In this document: piece by piece, positions 33,697 through 40,954 of the stretch
Layout: each line of letters starts with the position of its first letter
How positions within the stretch are numbered: the stretch's first letter is position 1
Source: Kribbella aluminosa
GTDB taxonomy: Bacteria > Actinomycetota > Actinomycetes > Propionibacteriales > Kribbellaceae
DNA length: 64,000 nucleotides
NCBI RefSeq assembly: GCF_017876295.1
Contig: NZ_JAGINT010000002.1
Coordinates: forward strand, 744,001 to 808,000
Direction of reading: 5' to 3'
Notes under the pieces: model-generated
Databases searched by the model: none
The model's input: the letters and a program-made list of their open reading frames with translations, nothing else
Told to the model about the DNA's origin: nothing
Made by a program: the position numbers and the translations under genes

Positions 33697-34425
33697 ATGG
33701 GTCTCAACGACGACGAGATGAACACCTCCTCCGGAGGCGACAACCAGGGCGGATACGGAGGCCCGGGCGGCGGCTCGAACGACGGCGAGCGCTCGGAAGG
33801 CGGGTACGGCCAGGGCTCCTCCGGTGAGTCCGCCTCGCCCGGCGGCGGCTACGGCGGCTCGTCCGAGGGCGACTCCGGCTCCCGCGGCGACCGCGATGAC
33901 TCGGGCTCGGGTGGCGGCGGTTACGGCGGCGGTGGTGACTCCGGCTCCCGCGACGGCGGAGGTGACTCGGGCTCCGGTGGCGAGTCGGGCTCCGGCGGTG
34001 GTGGGGGTTACGGCGGTGGCGGTGACTCCGGCTCCCGCGACGGCGGAGGTGACTCGGGCTCCGGCGGCGACCGCGGCGAGTCGGGCTCGGGTGGCGGTGG
34101 CTACGGCGGCGGTGGTGACTCCGGCGGTGGTGGTGACCGCGGTGACTCCGGCTCCGGCGGTGGTGGTGGTTACGGCGGTGGCGGTGACTCCGGCTCCCGC
34201 GACGGCGGAGGTGACTCGGGCTCCGGCGGCGACCGCGGCGAGTCGGGCTCCGGTGGAGGAGACGGCGGCGGCTACGGATCTGGCGGTGACAACGAGTCGA
34301 CCGGCGGCGGCTACGGCGAACGGTCTGGCGAACGGTCTGGCGGCGGTTCGGGGTCTGGTGGCCCGGACAACGGCGCCGATGGTGGCGCAGACGGCGGCGA
34401 CGGCGGGAACTCCGGAAGCTGGTGA
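33697..34425 (+). CDS. Gly/Ser/Asp-rich tandem-repeat protein
   Basis: A 242-aa low-complexity protein made almost entirely of Gly, Ser, Asp, Arg and Glu. After a short start (MGLNDDEMNTSSGGDNQGGY) it repeats modules such as GYGGGGDSGSRDGGGDSG and SGGDRGESGSGGGGYGG. There is no signal peptide or hydrophobic segment; it should be intrinsically disordered. A good ribosome-binding site (GAAGGGA) precedes ATG 33697, so it is probably expressed. The function is unknown. The DNA contains an exact 83-bp direct repeat. Confidence 0.7.
   Translation: MGLNDDEMNTSSGGDNQGGYGGPGGGSNDGERSEGGYGQGSSGESASPGGGYGGSSEGDSGSRGDRDDSGSGGGGYGGGGDSGSRDGGGDSGSGGESGSGGGGGYGGGGDSGSRDGGGDSGSGGDRGESGSGGGGYGGGGDSGGGGDRGDSGSGGGGGYGGGGDSGSRDGGGDSGSGGDRGESGSGGGDGGGYGSGGDNESTGGGYGERSGERSGGGSGSGGPDNGADGGADGGDGGNSGSW
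34006..34250 (+). repeat. 83-bp exact direct repeat inside the Gly-rich gene
   Basis: 34006-34088 is identical to 34168-34250 (offset 162 bp). Shorter diverged copies lie at about 33919-34000 and 34099-34164. The offset is a multiple of three, so recombination between copies keeps the reading frame. Confidence 0.85.
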
Positions 34426-34825
34426 GTACGGTGCCGGAGGCCGGGCCGTTGCGAGCTGAGCGCCCGGCACTCCGGCCCTGTGTAGCAGGCGACCTCGACG
34501 AGTTCGCCAACTCCTTCAGCACCGCGCCGCAGGCGATGTCGTTGGACGTGTACTGGGGCTAGCGGGCGCTACGTTCCCACGGTCCGACCTCCCCGCGCCG
34601 TACGACGCCCTGTTCAGCCTCGACGCGCTGGACGAACATCCCGCGGAGTCGCAGGGCTTCTCCGCGCACTACGACGTACATGACGTGTTCGTACTGCAGG
34701 TCGCGGGCGAGAAGCACTTGACCGTGCACGAGCCCGTGTACGTCGACCCACTCAGCAACCAGCCGTGGACCGACCAAACACGTGCTGTCCAGACCTCGTC
34801 CCACCAGCGCGTGCCGTCGAACTGA
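34422..34825 (+). pseudogene. JmjC/cupin-type oxygenase remnant
   Basis: Two broken pieces of a JmjC cupin (ribosomal-oxygenase-like). The first, 34422-34562, reads LRPCVAGDLDEFANSFSTAP and stops at TAG. The second, 34565-34825, reads DLPAPYDALFSLDALDE joined to SQGFSAHYDVHDVFVLQVAG and HEPVYVDPLSNQPWTD. HYD provides the iron-binding HxD. Normal proteins (about 400 aa) have some 70-80 residues between LDALDE and the HxD block; these are missing, as is the whole C-terminal half. Confidence 0.7.
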
Positions 34826-35141
34826 CGACTCAGTACGACCAGGGGTGTCGTCGTACCCGATCTCCTCCGTCGATCAGGTGCGTTCGTCCCGCCCGTAAAG
34901 GCCGCGCAGCACTTCGCCCGCGCCGCCGGTCATTCGCTTGCCATCGGCAACTTCCTCCCACAGACCGTCGAGCAGCAGCTCTCCGTGCACCGCTGGCGGA
35001 TCCTCCTCGCATCCGCCAACGGCCGGATCGCCGTAGACGTCTCGGCCCAGCTCGACACGGTCGACGCCCGTCTGACCTGCGCAGGTTCCTCTCCTGCTCA
35101 GCTCCGCCGGCTCGGCCTGCACAGCTTGACCGCCACCTGAT
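34826..35141. other. unassigned region after the JmjC remnant
   Basis: A frame without a usable start (about 34874-35140, plus strand) reads AAQHFARAAGHSLAIGNFLP and then RWRILLASANGRIAVDVSAQ; it looks coding in composition, but no family was recognised. It may be a further decayed gene fragment. Confidence 0.35.
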
Positions 35142-35741
35142 TCAGTCCCGATCCAGCACGCGATCCGTGACGTGCACGCCGTAGTACTCCGACTGACGCG
35201 CCATGACCTCGCGCATCGACGTACCGCGTAGCACGCCGTACACCGTGCCGGGGAAGTCCAGTTCGCGTTGGACCTGCCACAGCTCCTCATGCCGTTCTGG
35301 GGAGAAGAGCTGCGCCGGATCGCCGGCCGCGATCCATCCGATCGGGAGGACCGCGCCTGCTGCCAGTCGCGAGTTCACGTGCAGCACGCTGTTGATCCGG
35401 AGCTCCGCGCCTGCGCCGGCGACGGAACCAGGGAACAACGCAGCGCCCGTGGCGATGAAGACTTCGTCCTCGACCGTGGCGCCGTTCACGTGTGCATGGG
35501 GACCTACCAGGACCGCGTCGCCGATCACTGCGGGATGGTCCGCCCGGCCGCGCACCAGGGCGTTCTCCATCACCACACTGTTCTCGCCGAGCCGGATCTC
35601 GCCGTTCTCCGCCGTCAGCACCGCACCGTGCAGGACCCTGCTGCCCTCGCCGAGGACGACGGCGCCGCAGAGCACGGCCGATGGAGCGACGTACGCGGAT
35701 GCTGGCACGACCGGTCGACGGCCGCGGTGTTCCATCAACAT
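35142..35741 (-). CDS. gamma-carbonic-anhydrase-like left-handed beta-helix protein
   Basis: A 199-aa hexapeptide-repeat protein. The repeats run from about residue 15 to 110 (SAYVAPSAVLCGAVVLGEGS, VVMENALVRG, DAVLVGPHAHVNGATVEDEV), with the metal-ligand-type His in GPHAHVNG, as in YrdA/CaiE-type gamma carbonic anhydrases. A C-terminal helix follows (ELWQVQRELDFPGTVYG). Activity is unproven. The start is uncertain (ATG 35741 or 35735); the frame continues upstream to a LexA-box promoter at 35915-35934. Confidence 0.8.
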   Translation of the reverse strand: MLMEHRGRRPVVPASAYVAPSAVLCGAVVLGEGSRVLHGAVLTAENGEIRLGENSVVMENALVRGRADHPAVIGDAVLVGPHAHVNGATVEDEVFIATGAALFPGSVAGAGAELRINSVLHVNSRLAAGAVLPIGWIAAGDPAQLFSPERHEELWQVQRELDFPGTVYGVLRGTSMREVMARQSEYYGVHVTDRVLDRD

Positions 35742-35914
35742 CTGTCGGTGTCCTCTCGTAACCTGAACCTCCTCAACGTGTACCCGAATGGTGTGCGGAC
35801 TCTCCACTGCCCGGGTCCTCACAACCCGGGCGGCGGTGTCCTCCGGCCGTCCACATCGAGGTGGGAGGCTCGGTCCGTCGGACGATCCGGGGTGGAGAAC
35901 CGCGAACTGAGTCA

Positions 35915-35934
35915 ATATTAGAACAGATGTTCGA
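35915..35934 (-). promoter_or_regulatory. LexA (SOS) box promoter without its usual gene
   Basis: On the minus strand, TCGAAC-ATCT-GTTCTA runs directly into TAATAT. Nineteen of 20 bases are identical to the promoter of the DUF222/HNH gene at 58226-58245. GAAC-N4-GTTC is the actinobacterial LexA core. The next gene in this direction begins about 170 bp downstream. Confidence 0.65.
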
Positions 35935-35972
35935 TCAGATGCAACGCATCCTGACAGGTCAGGAAACGCTGT

Positions 35973-37214
35973 TCAGATCCGCCCGGCACTGAGCCGCGGA
36001 GCGACCCGCGCGAGCACGTAGATCGTCAGGCTCGCCACCAGCGCCAGGCCCGCGAGCGCGACCCACGGCAGCTCGTGATGCACCTCGAAGAGCTGCGCGA
36101 AGAAGCCCGGCGCCAGCACGCTCGAGAACGTGAACGAGTACTGCCAGTACGACAGGTACTTGCCCCGTCCGACCTCCGGCGAGATGGCAGCGGACAGCGC
36201 GTTGTTGGTCGCCGCATGCAGTACGTCGGCGAACGCGTAGCAGGCCGTGGCCAGCACCAGCGCCGGTACGACCCACCCGCCGGGGATGTGTACCTGCAGC
36301 GCCATCAGCACGGCCCAGGCGGCGTACGTGATCCCAGCAACCACCATGACGTTCGTACGGCGCCGCCGCTCGGTGTGGCGTACTACGAGCGTCTGGCCGG
36401 TCGCCAGCACGACAGAAGTAGCAGCGATCAGTACGCCGACCAGCCACTTCGGCACCGTGAGCGCTTCGGTGACGTACACCGGCATGCCGACGCCGAGCAT
36501 CATTGTGCAGAGCGCCAGCAACGTGTTGGCGCCGATCAGCACCAGGAACGTCCGGTCCTTCCGCAAGAGCGGTGCGGGGCCGCTGTCCCGCGCGGTGCGC
36601 TCGTGGTGCGACGGGTGCAGGCGCAGGAGCAGTAGACCGGCCAGATAGAAGCTGACAGCGTTCACGGCCATCGCAACGAGGAACGGTCCGGTGCCGCCGA
36701 TCGCCAGCAGCCAGCCGGCGGCCAGCGCGCCGATGGCCAGGCCACCGGCCTGCATCATCCCGCCCAGCCCGAACCACTTGTCCCGCTCGCCCTCGTCGGC
36801 GACGTCCGCGAGCAGGCTGAAGATGGCCGACCAGAACACCCGCTGCCCGGTGGACATCACCAGCGCGCACAGGAACAGCAGCCAGATCGACCGTCCCAAG
36901 AAGAAGCCGGTGAACGCCAGACCCTGTGCGAACTGCGCGGCCACCACGATGTTCCGCGGACCGACCCGGTCGACGATCACCCCGACCGCGGCCGGCGCCG
37001 CGATCGAGAACAGCGTCGCGACGGTCAGCACCACGCCGGCCGTCCCGAGTGGGATGTCCGCGACCTTGTTGAAGTACAGGAGCAGAAGCGGGCCTGCGCA
37101 GCCGCCGCCGAACGAGTCGATCGCCAGACCGGCCAGCAGCGGTACCCGGCCGCGTACGTTCGGGAGGCCGAGTGACGCGGCTGCGGGCATGGCGAAGCGC
37201 TCCCATCGGGTCAT
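35973..37214 (-). CDS. MFS transporter
   Basis: A 413-aa major-facilitator protein with about twelve hydrophobic segments. The loop 2-3 motif is represented by GVIVDRVGPRNIVVAAQFAQ, and a basic stretch RHTERRRRTNVM separates the halves. The substrate is unknown; the type is drug- or metabolite-export-like. It stands alone on the minus strand, with an in-frame GTG/ATG choice resolved to ATG 37214. Confidence 0.85.
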   Translation of the reverse strand: MTRWERFAMPAAASLGLPNVRGRVPLLAGLAIDSFGGGCAGPLLLLYFNKVADIPLGTAGVVLTVATLFSIAAPAAVGVIVDRVGPRNIVVAAQFAQGLAFTGFFLGRSIWLLFLCALVMSTGQRVFWSAIFSLLADVADEGERDKWFGLGGMMQAGGLAIGALAAGWLLAIGGTGPFLVAMAVNAVSFYLAGLLLLRLHPSHHERTARDSGPAPLLRKDRTFLVLIGANTLLALCTMMLGVGMPVYVTEALTVPKWLVGVLIAATSVVLATGQTLVVRHTERRRRTNVMVVAGITYAAWAVLMALQVHIPGGWVVPALVLATACYAFADVLHAATNNALSAAISPEVGRGKYLSYWQYSFTFSSVLAPGFFAQLFEVHHELPWVALAGLALVASLTIYVLARVAPRLSAGRI

Positions 37215-37265
37215 CTCGGCGGCTGGCGAACACTAGCAAGCGTTCGGCAGCCCTTCCAGCCGATT

Positions 37266-38504
37266 TCACTCCGTAGCGGGCACCCGCCGTACCGCAACGT
37301 GCCGCAGCGGATGCCACGCCACCACTGTCGTCACCACCATCGCCACGAAGGCGATCGCGAACGGTGCGGCCAGACCGAACCGCTGCGCCAGTACGCCGCC
37401 CAGCGCGGAGCCGACCGCAGCACCGCCCACGGACGCCAGGAGGTACACGCTGTTGACCCTGCCCATCAGCTGGTCCGGTGTGGCCAGTTGACGCGTTGTA
37501 GTCGACACAATGCCCCACACCGCCGCGTGGACGCCGAACACCGCCATGGTCGCGCCGGCTACCCACGGGTTCCTGGTGAGCGCCAAGATGAGGTGGATGG
37601 CCGTCTCGATGACCAGCCCGACGCGGAGCAGTGTCACCGGGCCGACCCGTGGCTCCAGGAAGTGGTACGCCGGCATACCGAGCACACCGCCCACCGCGCC
37701 GACCGACACGAGCAGACCGAACTGGGTGTCGGTCAACCCGAGCCGCTCGCGAGCGAACAGCACCCAGGTCGCGAAGGCCGCACAGAACGTGATGTTCATG
37801 ACCAGAATCGACAGGGCCAATGTCCGTACGCCGGAGTGCTGCCAGAGCCATCGGACACCTTCACGTACTTCGTCCCACAGCGCCGCACGCGTAGCAGGGT
37901 CAGGCAGCAGCGGCCGTACGGCGACTCGGGCTACAAGGGCCGCGGCCGCTGCAAAGGTGACCGCGTCGAAGACCAGCGGGATTCCAGCACCCGCAGCGAA
38001 CAGCAACGCACCGAGCGGCGGCCCACCGAGCTGCTGGAGCACAGTGCCGCTGGCGAACAGCCGTGAGTTGGCCGCACCGAGGTGTTCCTTCGGTACGGCG
38101 CTGACGAGCAGTGCGCCGGAGGCGTTGTCTGCAAGGGTTTCTGCCGTACCTAGAAGGAACAGGCCAGCGTAGACCGCCCAGAGCGGTGCGGTGTGGAACA
38201 GTACTGCGGCACCGAGCGCGGCCAGCACCAGTGCGCGAAAGGTGTCAGCAGCAACGATCATCAGGCGCCGGTCGAGCCGATCGACCAGCACGCCGCTGAA
38301 CAGGGCGAACAGCAGCCACGGCAACTGCTGGACGAACGCTGCGGCTCCAACAGCAACCGGTTGGGTGGTGATCGAGGCGACCAGCAACGGCCCGGCGGCG
38401 AGCATGGCGCCGTCGCCGAGATTCGAGATGATCGAGGCCGGGAAGATCTTGCGGAAGTCGGCTCCGAGCTCGGCCGGAACGACGTACGCGCCAAGGGAAC
38501 GCAT
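37266..38504 (-). CDS. MFS transporter (enterobactin-exporter-like)
   Basis: A 412-aa major-facilitator protein with about twelve membrane segments. GVLVDRLDRRLMIVAADTFR is the loop motif, and FLLGTAETLADNASGALLVS plus LASVGGAAVGSALGGVLAQR place it with the MFS_3/EntS-like exporters. The cargo is unknown. It follows on the same strand as the other MFS gene, 50 bp apart, so the two may be co-transcribed. ATG 38504 (MRSLGAYV). Confidence 0.87.
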   Translation of the reverse strand: MRSLGAYVVPAELGADFRKIFPASIISNLGDGAMLAAGPLLVASITTQPVAVGAAAFVQQLPWLLFALFSGVLVDRLDRRLMIVAADTFRALVLAALGAAVLFHTAPLWAVYAGLFLLGTAETLADNASGALLVSAVPKEHLGAANSRLFASGTVLQQLGGPPLGALLFAAGAGIPLVFDAVTFAAAAALVARVAVRPLLPDPATRAALWDEVREGVRWLWQHSGVRTLALSILVMNITFCAAFATWVLFARERLGLTDTQFGLLVSVGAVGGVLGMPAYHFLEPRVGPVTLLRVGLVIETAIHLILALTRNPWVAGATMAVFGVHAAVWGIVSTTTRQLATPDQLMGRVNSVYLLASVGGAAVGSALGGVLAQRFGLAAPFAIAFVAMVVTTVVAWHPLRHVAVRRVPATE

Positions 38505-38756
38505 CTGAACTCCTGAGGGCATGACGGAACGACAGGACACCGGCTCTCCAGCCGGCGGTCCGCCCGGTCAGCTGCGTCAGCGCACCGACCGGACGATGTG
38601 TGCCATGTCCTCGAACGACGTAGACATTGCTCCCACCTCCGTCCGTACCCGCGACGACCCCGCCGCTGCGCACACCGTACCGGCGCCTCCCCGCCCCCGC
38701 ACTCCGATTCTCCCCACCCGCCCTGCGCTATCCTCGACGTTCGGCGGAAACGCCAC

Positions 38757-38845
38757 GGAGGGCTCGCATAGTGGCCGAGTGCGCTGGTCTTGAAAACCGG
38801 TATGGCGGGTGACCGTCATCGTGGGTTCGAATCCCACGCCCTCCG
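38757..38845 (+). tRNA. tRNA-Ser(UGA)
   Basis: Complete 89-nt serine tRNA. Acceptor arms GGAGGGC (38757-38763) and GCCCTCC (38838-38844) pair, discriminator G at 38845, anticodon TGA at 38791-38793 in loop CTTGAAA, a long variable arm (GGCGGGTGACCGTC) and T-arm GTGGGTTCGAATCCCAC. CCA is not encoded. The 3' part from 38789 onwards is the duplicated integration target. Confidence 0.96.
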
Positions 38846-38846
38846 C
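38789..38846 (+). repeat. attL: left 58-bp repeat (3' end of tRNA-Ser)
   Basis: 58 bp identical to 43120-43177. It covers the tRNA from the anticodon loop to the 3' end plus one base. Integrative elements of Actinobacteria use tRNA 3' ends in this way, keeping the tRNA whole after insertion. Confidence 0.9.
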
Positions 38847-39308
38847 GAAATCCAGCCCAGAACCGGGCGCTGACCTGGGGAAACGCGCTCAGCATCTGGT
38901 CAGGGACCTGTCCGGCCGTGAGTGGCTGTGTCCGGCTGGCACCGGCAATGTGCGGCAGTCTGTGCCCGTACTGTGCCCGCGATGAAGGAGGCTCATCGGG
39001 ACCTCTCACGTCGGCTGCTAGAGCGCCTGGGGACCGATCGCCGGGCCAACCCACCATGTTTCAGCCGTCCTGGTCCCGTCAGGGCTGAAACACAGGGGCT
39101 GGGACTGGTGGGACACCGGCTGTCGGCCGCTGTCCCAGACATTTCCGCAGGTCCAGGCGGGTTCTGGGACAGTGGGACACCTGGGACACCGGCAGTTCCA
39201 TTGCTCGATGGCTCACGGCCCCGGGCGGGGCGGGCCCGCCGATTCGCCGGGAATGAATGGATCGCAGGGTCTAGACAAGTCCAGCACGAGCGGTTTCTAT
39301 CGTCTGGT
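38847..39308. other. non-coding left end of the island with inverted repeats
   Basis: 460 bp without a convincing gene. It holds two perfect 10-bp inverted repeats: TGTTTCAGCC (39057-39066) with GGCTGAAACA (39083-39092), and CTGTCCCAGA (39130-39139) with TCTGGGACAG (39163-39172). Four GGGACA direct repeats lie at about 39110-39190. Possibly recombinase or regulator sites, or the DUF3644 promoter. Confidence 0.6.
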
Positions 39309-40400
39309 ATGGCCCCTCGCCCGCGCTGGTATCACCAACTCCAAGCATCCAAGACCGAAGCCACACTTGCCGTCGACCTGTACAACCGGTCCGGAACGGA
39401 ACGCCAACTTGAGGCGTTCATCGTGCACATGACCATGGCGTGGCTAAAGCTCCTACAGGCGAAGATCGAACGTGATGGCGAGGATCTTTATATCAGAAAC
39501 CAGCGAGGCCAACGGCAACGCAGCGCGGACGGCGATTGGATCCACAAGCCGCTAGCGATGTTGCTTGCTGATGAATTTTCGGACAATGATCCCCGTCGGG
39601 TCAATCTAGAGTTCTTCGTCGGCTTGAGGAACCGTATTGAGCACCGTTATGAGCGCGATATCGCCGCGCTTGTCGCTGGGAGGACTCAAGCATTTCTGCT
39701 GAACTATGAGCATACTCTCGTCGAGAATTTCGGTGTAGAGCAGTCACTAAGTGAGAACCTGAGATTCCCGCTGTTCTTATCGTCTATCACCGATGACGCC
39801 GCCGAGGCGCTGAAAGTATTGCGAAAACGAGTCCCGAAAGGAGTGCTCGAGTGGGTGCAAGACTTCGATGCGAGTCTAGAGCCGTCACTCAACGATGATC
39901 AACGGTTTGACTTCCGGATCTATCTGGTTCCGCATACAGGCCCGAAGACGGAGGCTGACGCCGCGATGACGTTCGTACGAATGGATGACTTAACGGACGA
40001 TCAGCGGGGCAAGTTGGATGAAGTGCAAACGATTATCCGTGAGAAACAGGTGCCCGTTTCGAGCCTTGGAACTCTTCGGCCAGCCGAAGTGGTCGGACGT
40101 GTGCAGGGGCAGATTCCGTGGGTTTTCAGTATGGCGCACCACACTGCGGCGTGGCGGTTCTTTAGGGTCAGGCCACGGAGTGATGCCGAAAATAAAGAGC
40201 AAACGAAGTCGGACTTTTGCCGCTGGAATAGCACCTGGAGGCAATACGAATATACGGAGGCGTGGGTTGCATATCTGGTTCGGAAGCTGACTAGCGAGCG
40301 TACCTACAAAGAGGTCATGGGTGTTACCCAGAATTCCGACGCTGAAGACACGTCGGAGGACGTGAAGGGCCAAGCTGCGCAACTGGAGGCCCCGGCATAG
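39309..40400 (+). CDS. DUF3644 protein, candidate HEPN-type ribonuclease
   Basis: A 363-aa DUF3644 protein. The N-terminal domain (RPRWYHQLQASKTEATLAVD, then FIVHMTMAWLKLLQAKIERD) matches the family. Residues 101-117 (EFFVGLRNRIEHRYERD) contain Arg107-x4-His112, with Asn after the Arg, exactly the catalytic R[N/D/H]xxxH arrangement of HEPN RNases. HEPN proteins are common effectors in toxin-antitoxin and anti-phage systems. The C-terminal part (IIREKQVPVSSLGTLRPAEV, DFCRWNSTWRQYEYTEAWVA) is unassigned. The start is ATG 39309; upstream in-frame codons lack coding character. It is the island's main cargo. Confidence 0.75.
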   Translation: MAPRPRWYHQLQASKTEATLAVDLYNRSGTERQLEAFIVHMTMAWLKLLQAKIERDGEDLYIRNQRGQRQRSADGDWIHKPLAMLLADEFSDNDPRRVNLEFFVGLRNRIEHRYERDIAALVAGRTQAFLLNYEHTLVENFGVEQSLSENLRFPLFLSSITDDAAEALKVLRKRVPKGVLEWVQDFDASLEPSLNDDQRFDFRIYLVPHTGPKTEADAAMTFVRMDDLTDDQRGKLDEVQTIIREKQVPVSSLGTLRPAEVVGRVQGQIPWVFSMAHHTAAWRFFRVRPRSDAENKEQTKSDFCRWNSTWRQYEYTEAWVAYLVRKLTSERTYKEVMGVTQNSDAEDTSEDVKGQAAQLEAPA

Positions 40401-40437
40401 CGAGGCACAGGCTTTGGCAGCTGTTTCAAGGGTGGAG

Positions 40438-40489
40438 CGGTCAGGTCGGCAAGGCGGGGGAATCACGGTCTTACATGCCGACCTGACCG
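40438..40489. terminator. bidirectional hairpin between convergent island genes
   Basis: 13-bp perfect inverted repeat CGGTCAGGTCGGC (40438-40450) and GCCGACCTGACCG (40477-40489), 26-nt loop, between the DUF3644 stop (40400) and the stop of the small minus-strand gene (40492). Confidence 0.6.
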
Positions 40490-40491
40490 GC

Positions 40492-40683
40492 TTAGGCCAG
40501 CTCTCTACGGATCTCGGCGGCAAGTTCCCGCACGTCATCGCGGGTGATCATCGAGCCGCATCGCATGGATAAGAGCCGATCAACATAGGCGGCCGCGATC
40601 CAAATGCCGCCATCAAACCCTTCGTCGTAGCCGCGTCGCCAGGGGGAGTGCCGGTCGAACAGGCGGCGCACCTGTCGGCGCAT
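40492..40683 (-). CDS. small mobile-element protein
   Basis: A 63-aa protein beginning MRRQVRRLFDRHSPWRRGYD and ending DDVRELAAEIRRELA. The ATG overlaps the stop of the upstream small gene by one base (TGATG), showing they form a pair. Basic N terminus, no membrane segment. Short proteins of this kind are usual in actinobacterial integrative elements and phages. Function unknown. Confidence 0.6.
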   Translation of the reverse strand: MRRQVRRLFDRHSPWRRGYDEGFDGGIWIAAAYVDRLLSMRCGSMITRDDVRELAAEIRRELA

Positions 40684-40856
40684 CAGCGGTCCAGCCACTC
40701 CGCTCCGGTCTCGTCTCGGTGGTAGCCCTGGTGGTGGCCGAGGATGCAGCTCCGGCCGGTTGTAGGGTTCTCGCCGTCACAGTCGATGTCCTGCGCGGCG
40801 CGCAGGATGGGCCATCCTGCGGCGTCGCGCTCCAGTCCCCGCGTCGTGTCGGTCAT
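40683..40856 (-). CDS. small mobile-element protein
   Basis: A 57-aa protein starting MTDTTRGLERDAAGWPILRA, with CDGENPTTGRSCILGHHQGY in the middle: two Cys and two adjacent His that could bind a metal. It is the first of a two-gene minus-strand unit coupled to the 63-aa gene and divergent from the XRE regulator. Function unknown. Confidence 0.6.
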   Translation of the reverse strand: MTDTTRGLERDAAGWPILRAAQDIDCDGENPTTGRSCILGHHQGYHRDETGAEWLDR

Positions 40857-40901
40857 GTTCGGAGCATGGCCGATGCGGTACCCGGATTCGATGATTCCCG
40901 C

Positions 40902-40931
40902 GTATCCCTCGGCATCGGGAGACAGGGATAC
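40902..40931. promoter_or_regulatory. operator candidate between small genes and XRE regulator
   Basis: Perfect 8-bp inverted repeat GTATCCCT (40902-40909) and AGGGATAC (40924-40931), 14-bp spacer, in the 98-bp divergent promoter region (starts at 40856 and 40955). Confidence 0.55.
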
Positions 40932-40954
40932 AGAGCGTGGGTGACACTGGGGTT

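Noticed and set aside
33840..34300. Repeats of the Gly-rich gene as a CRISPR array
   Set aside because: Repeats are contiguous, in frame and coding; no unique spacers and no cas genes.
38922..39308. Upstream extension of the DUF3644 frame to 38922
   Set aside because: The added 129 codons have no similarity pattern, include the repeat-rich attL flank, and the family N terminus begins at the ATG at 39309.
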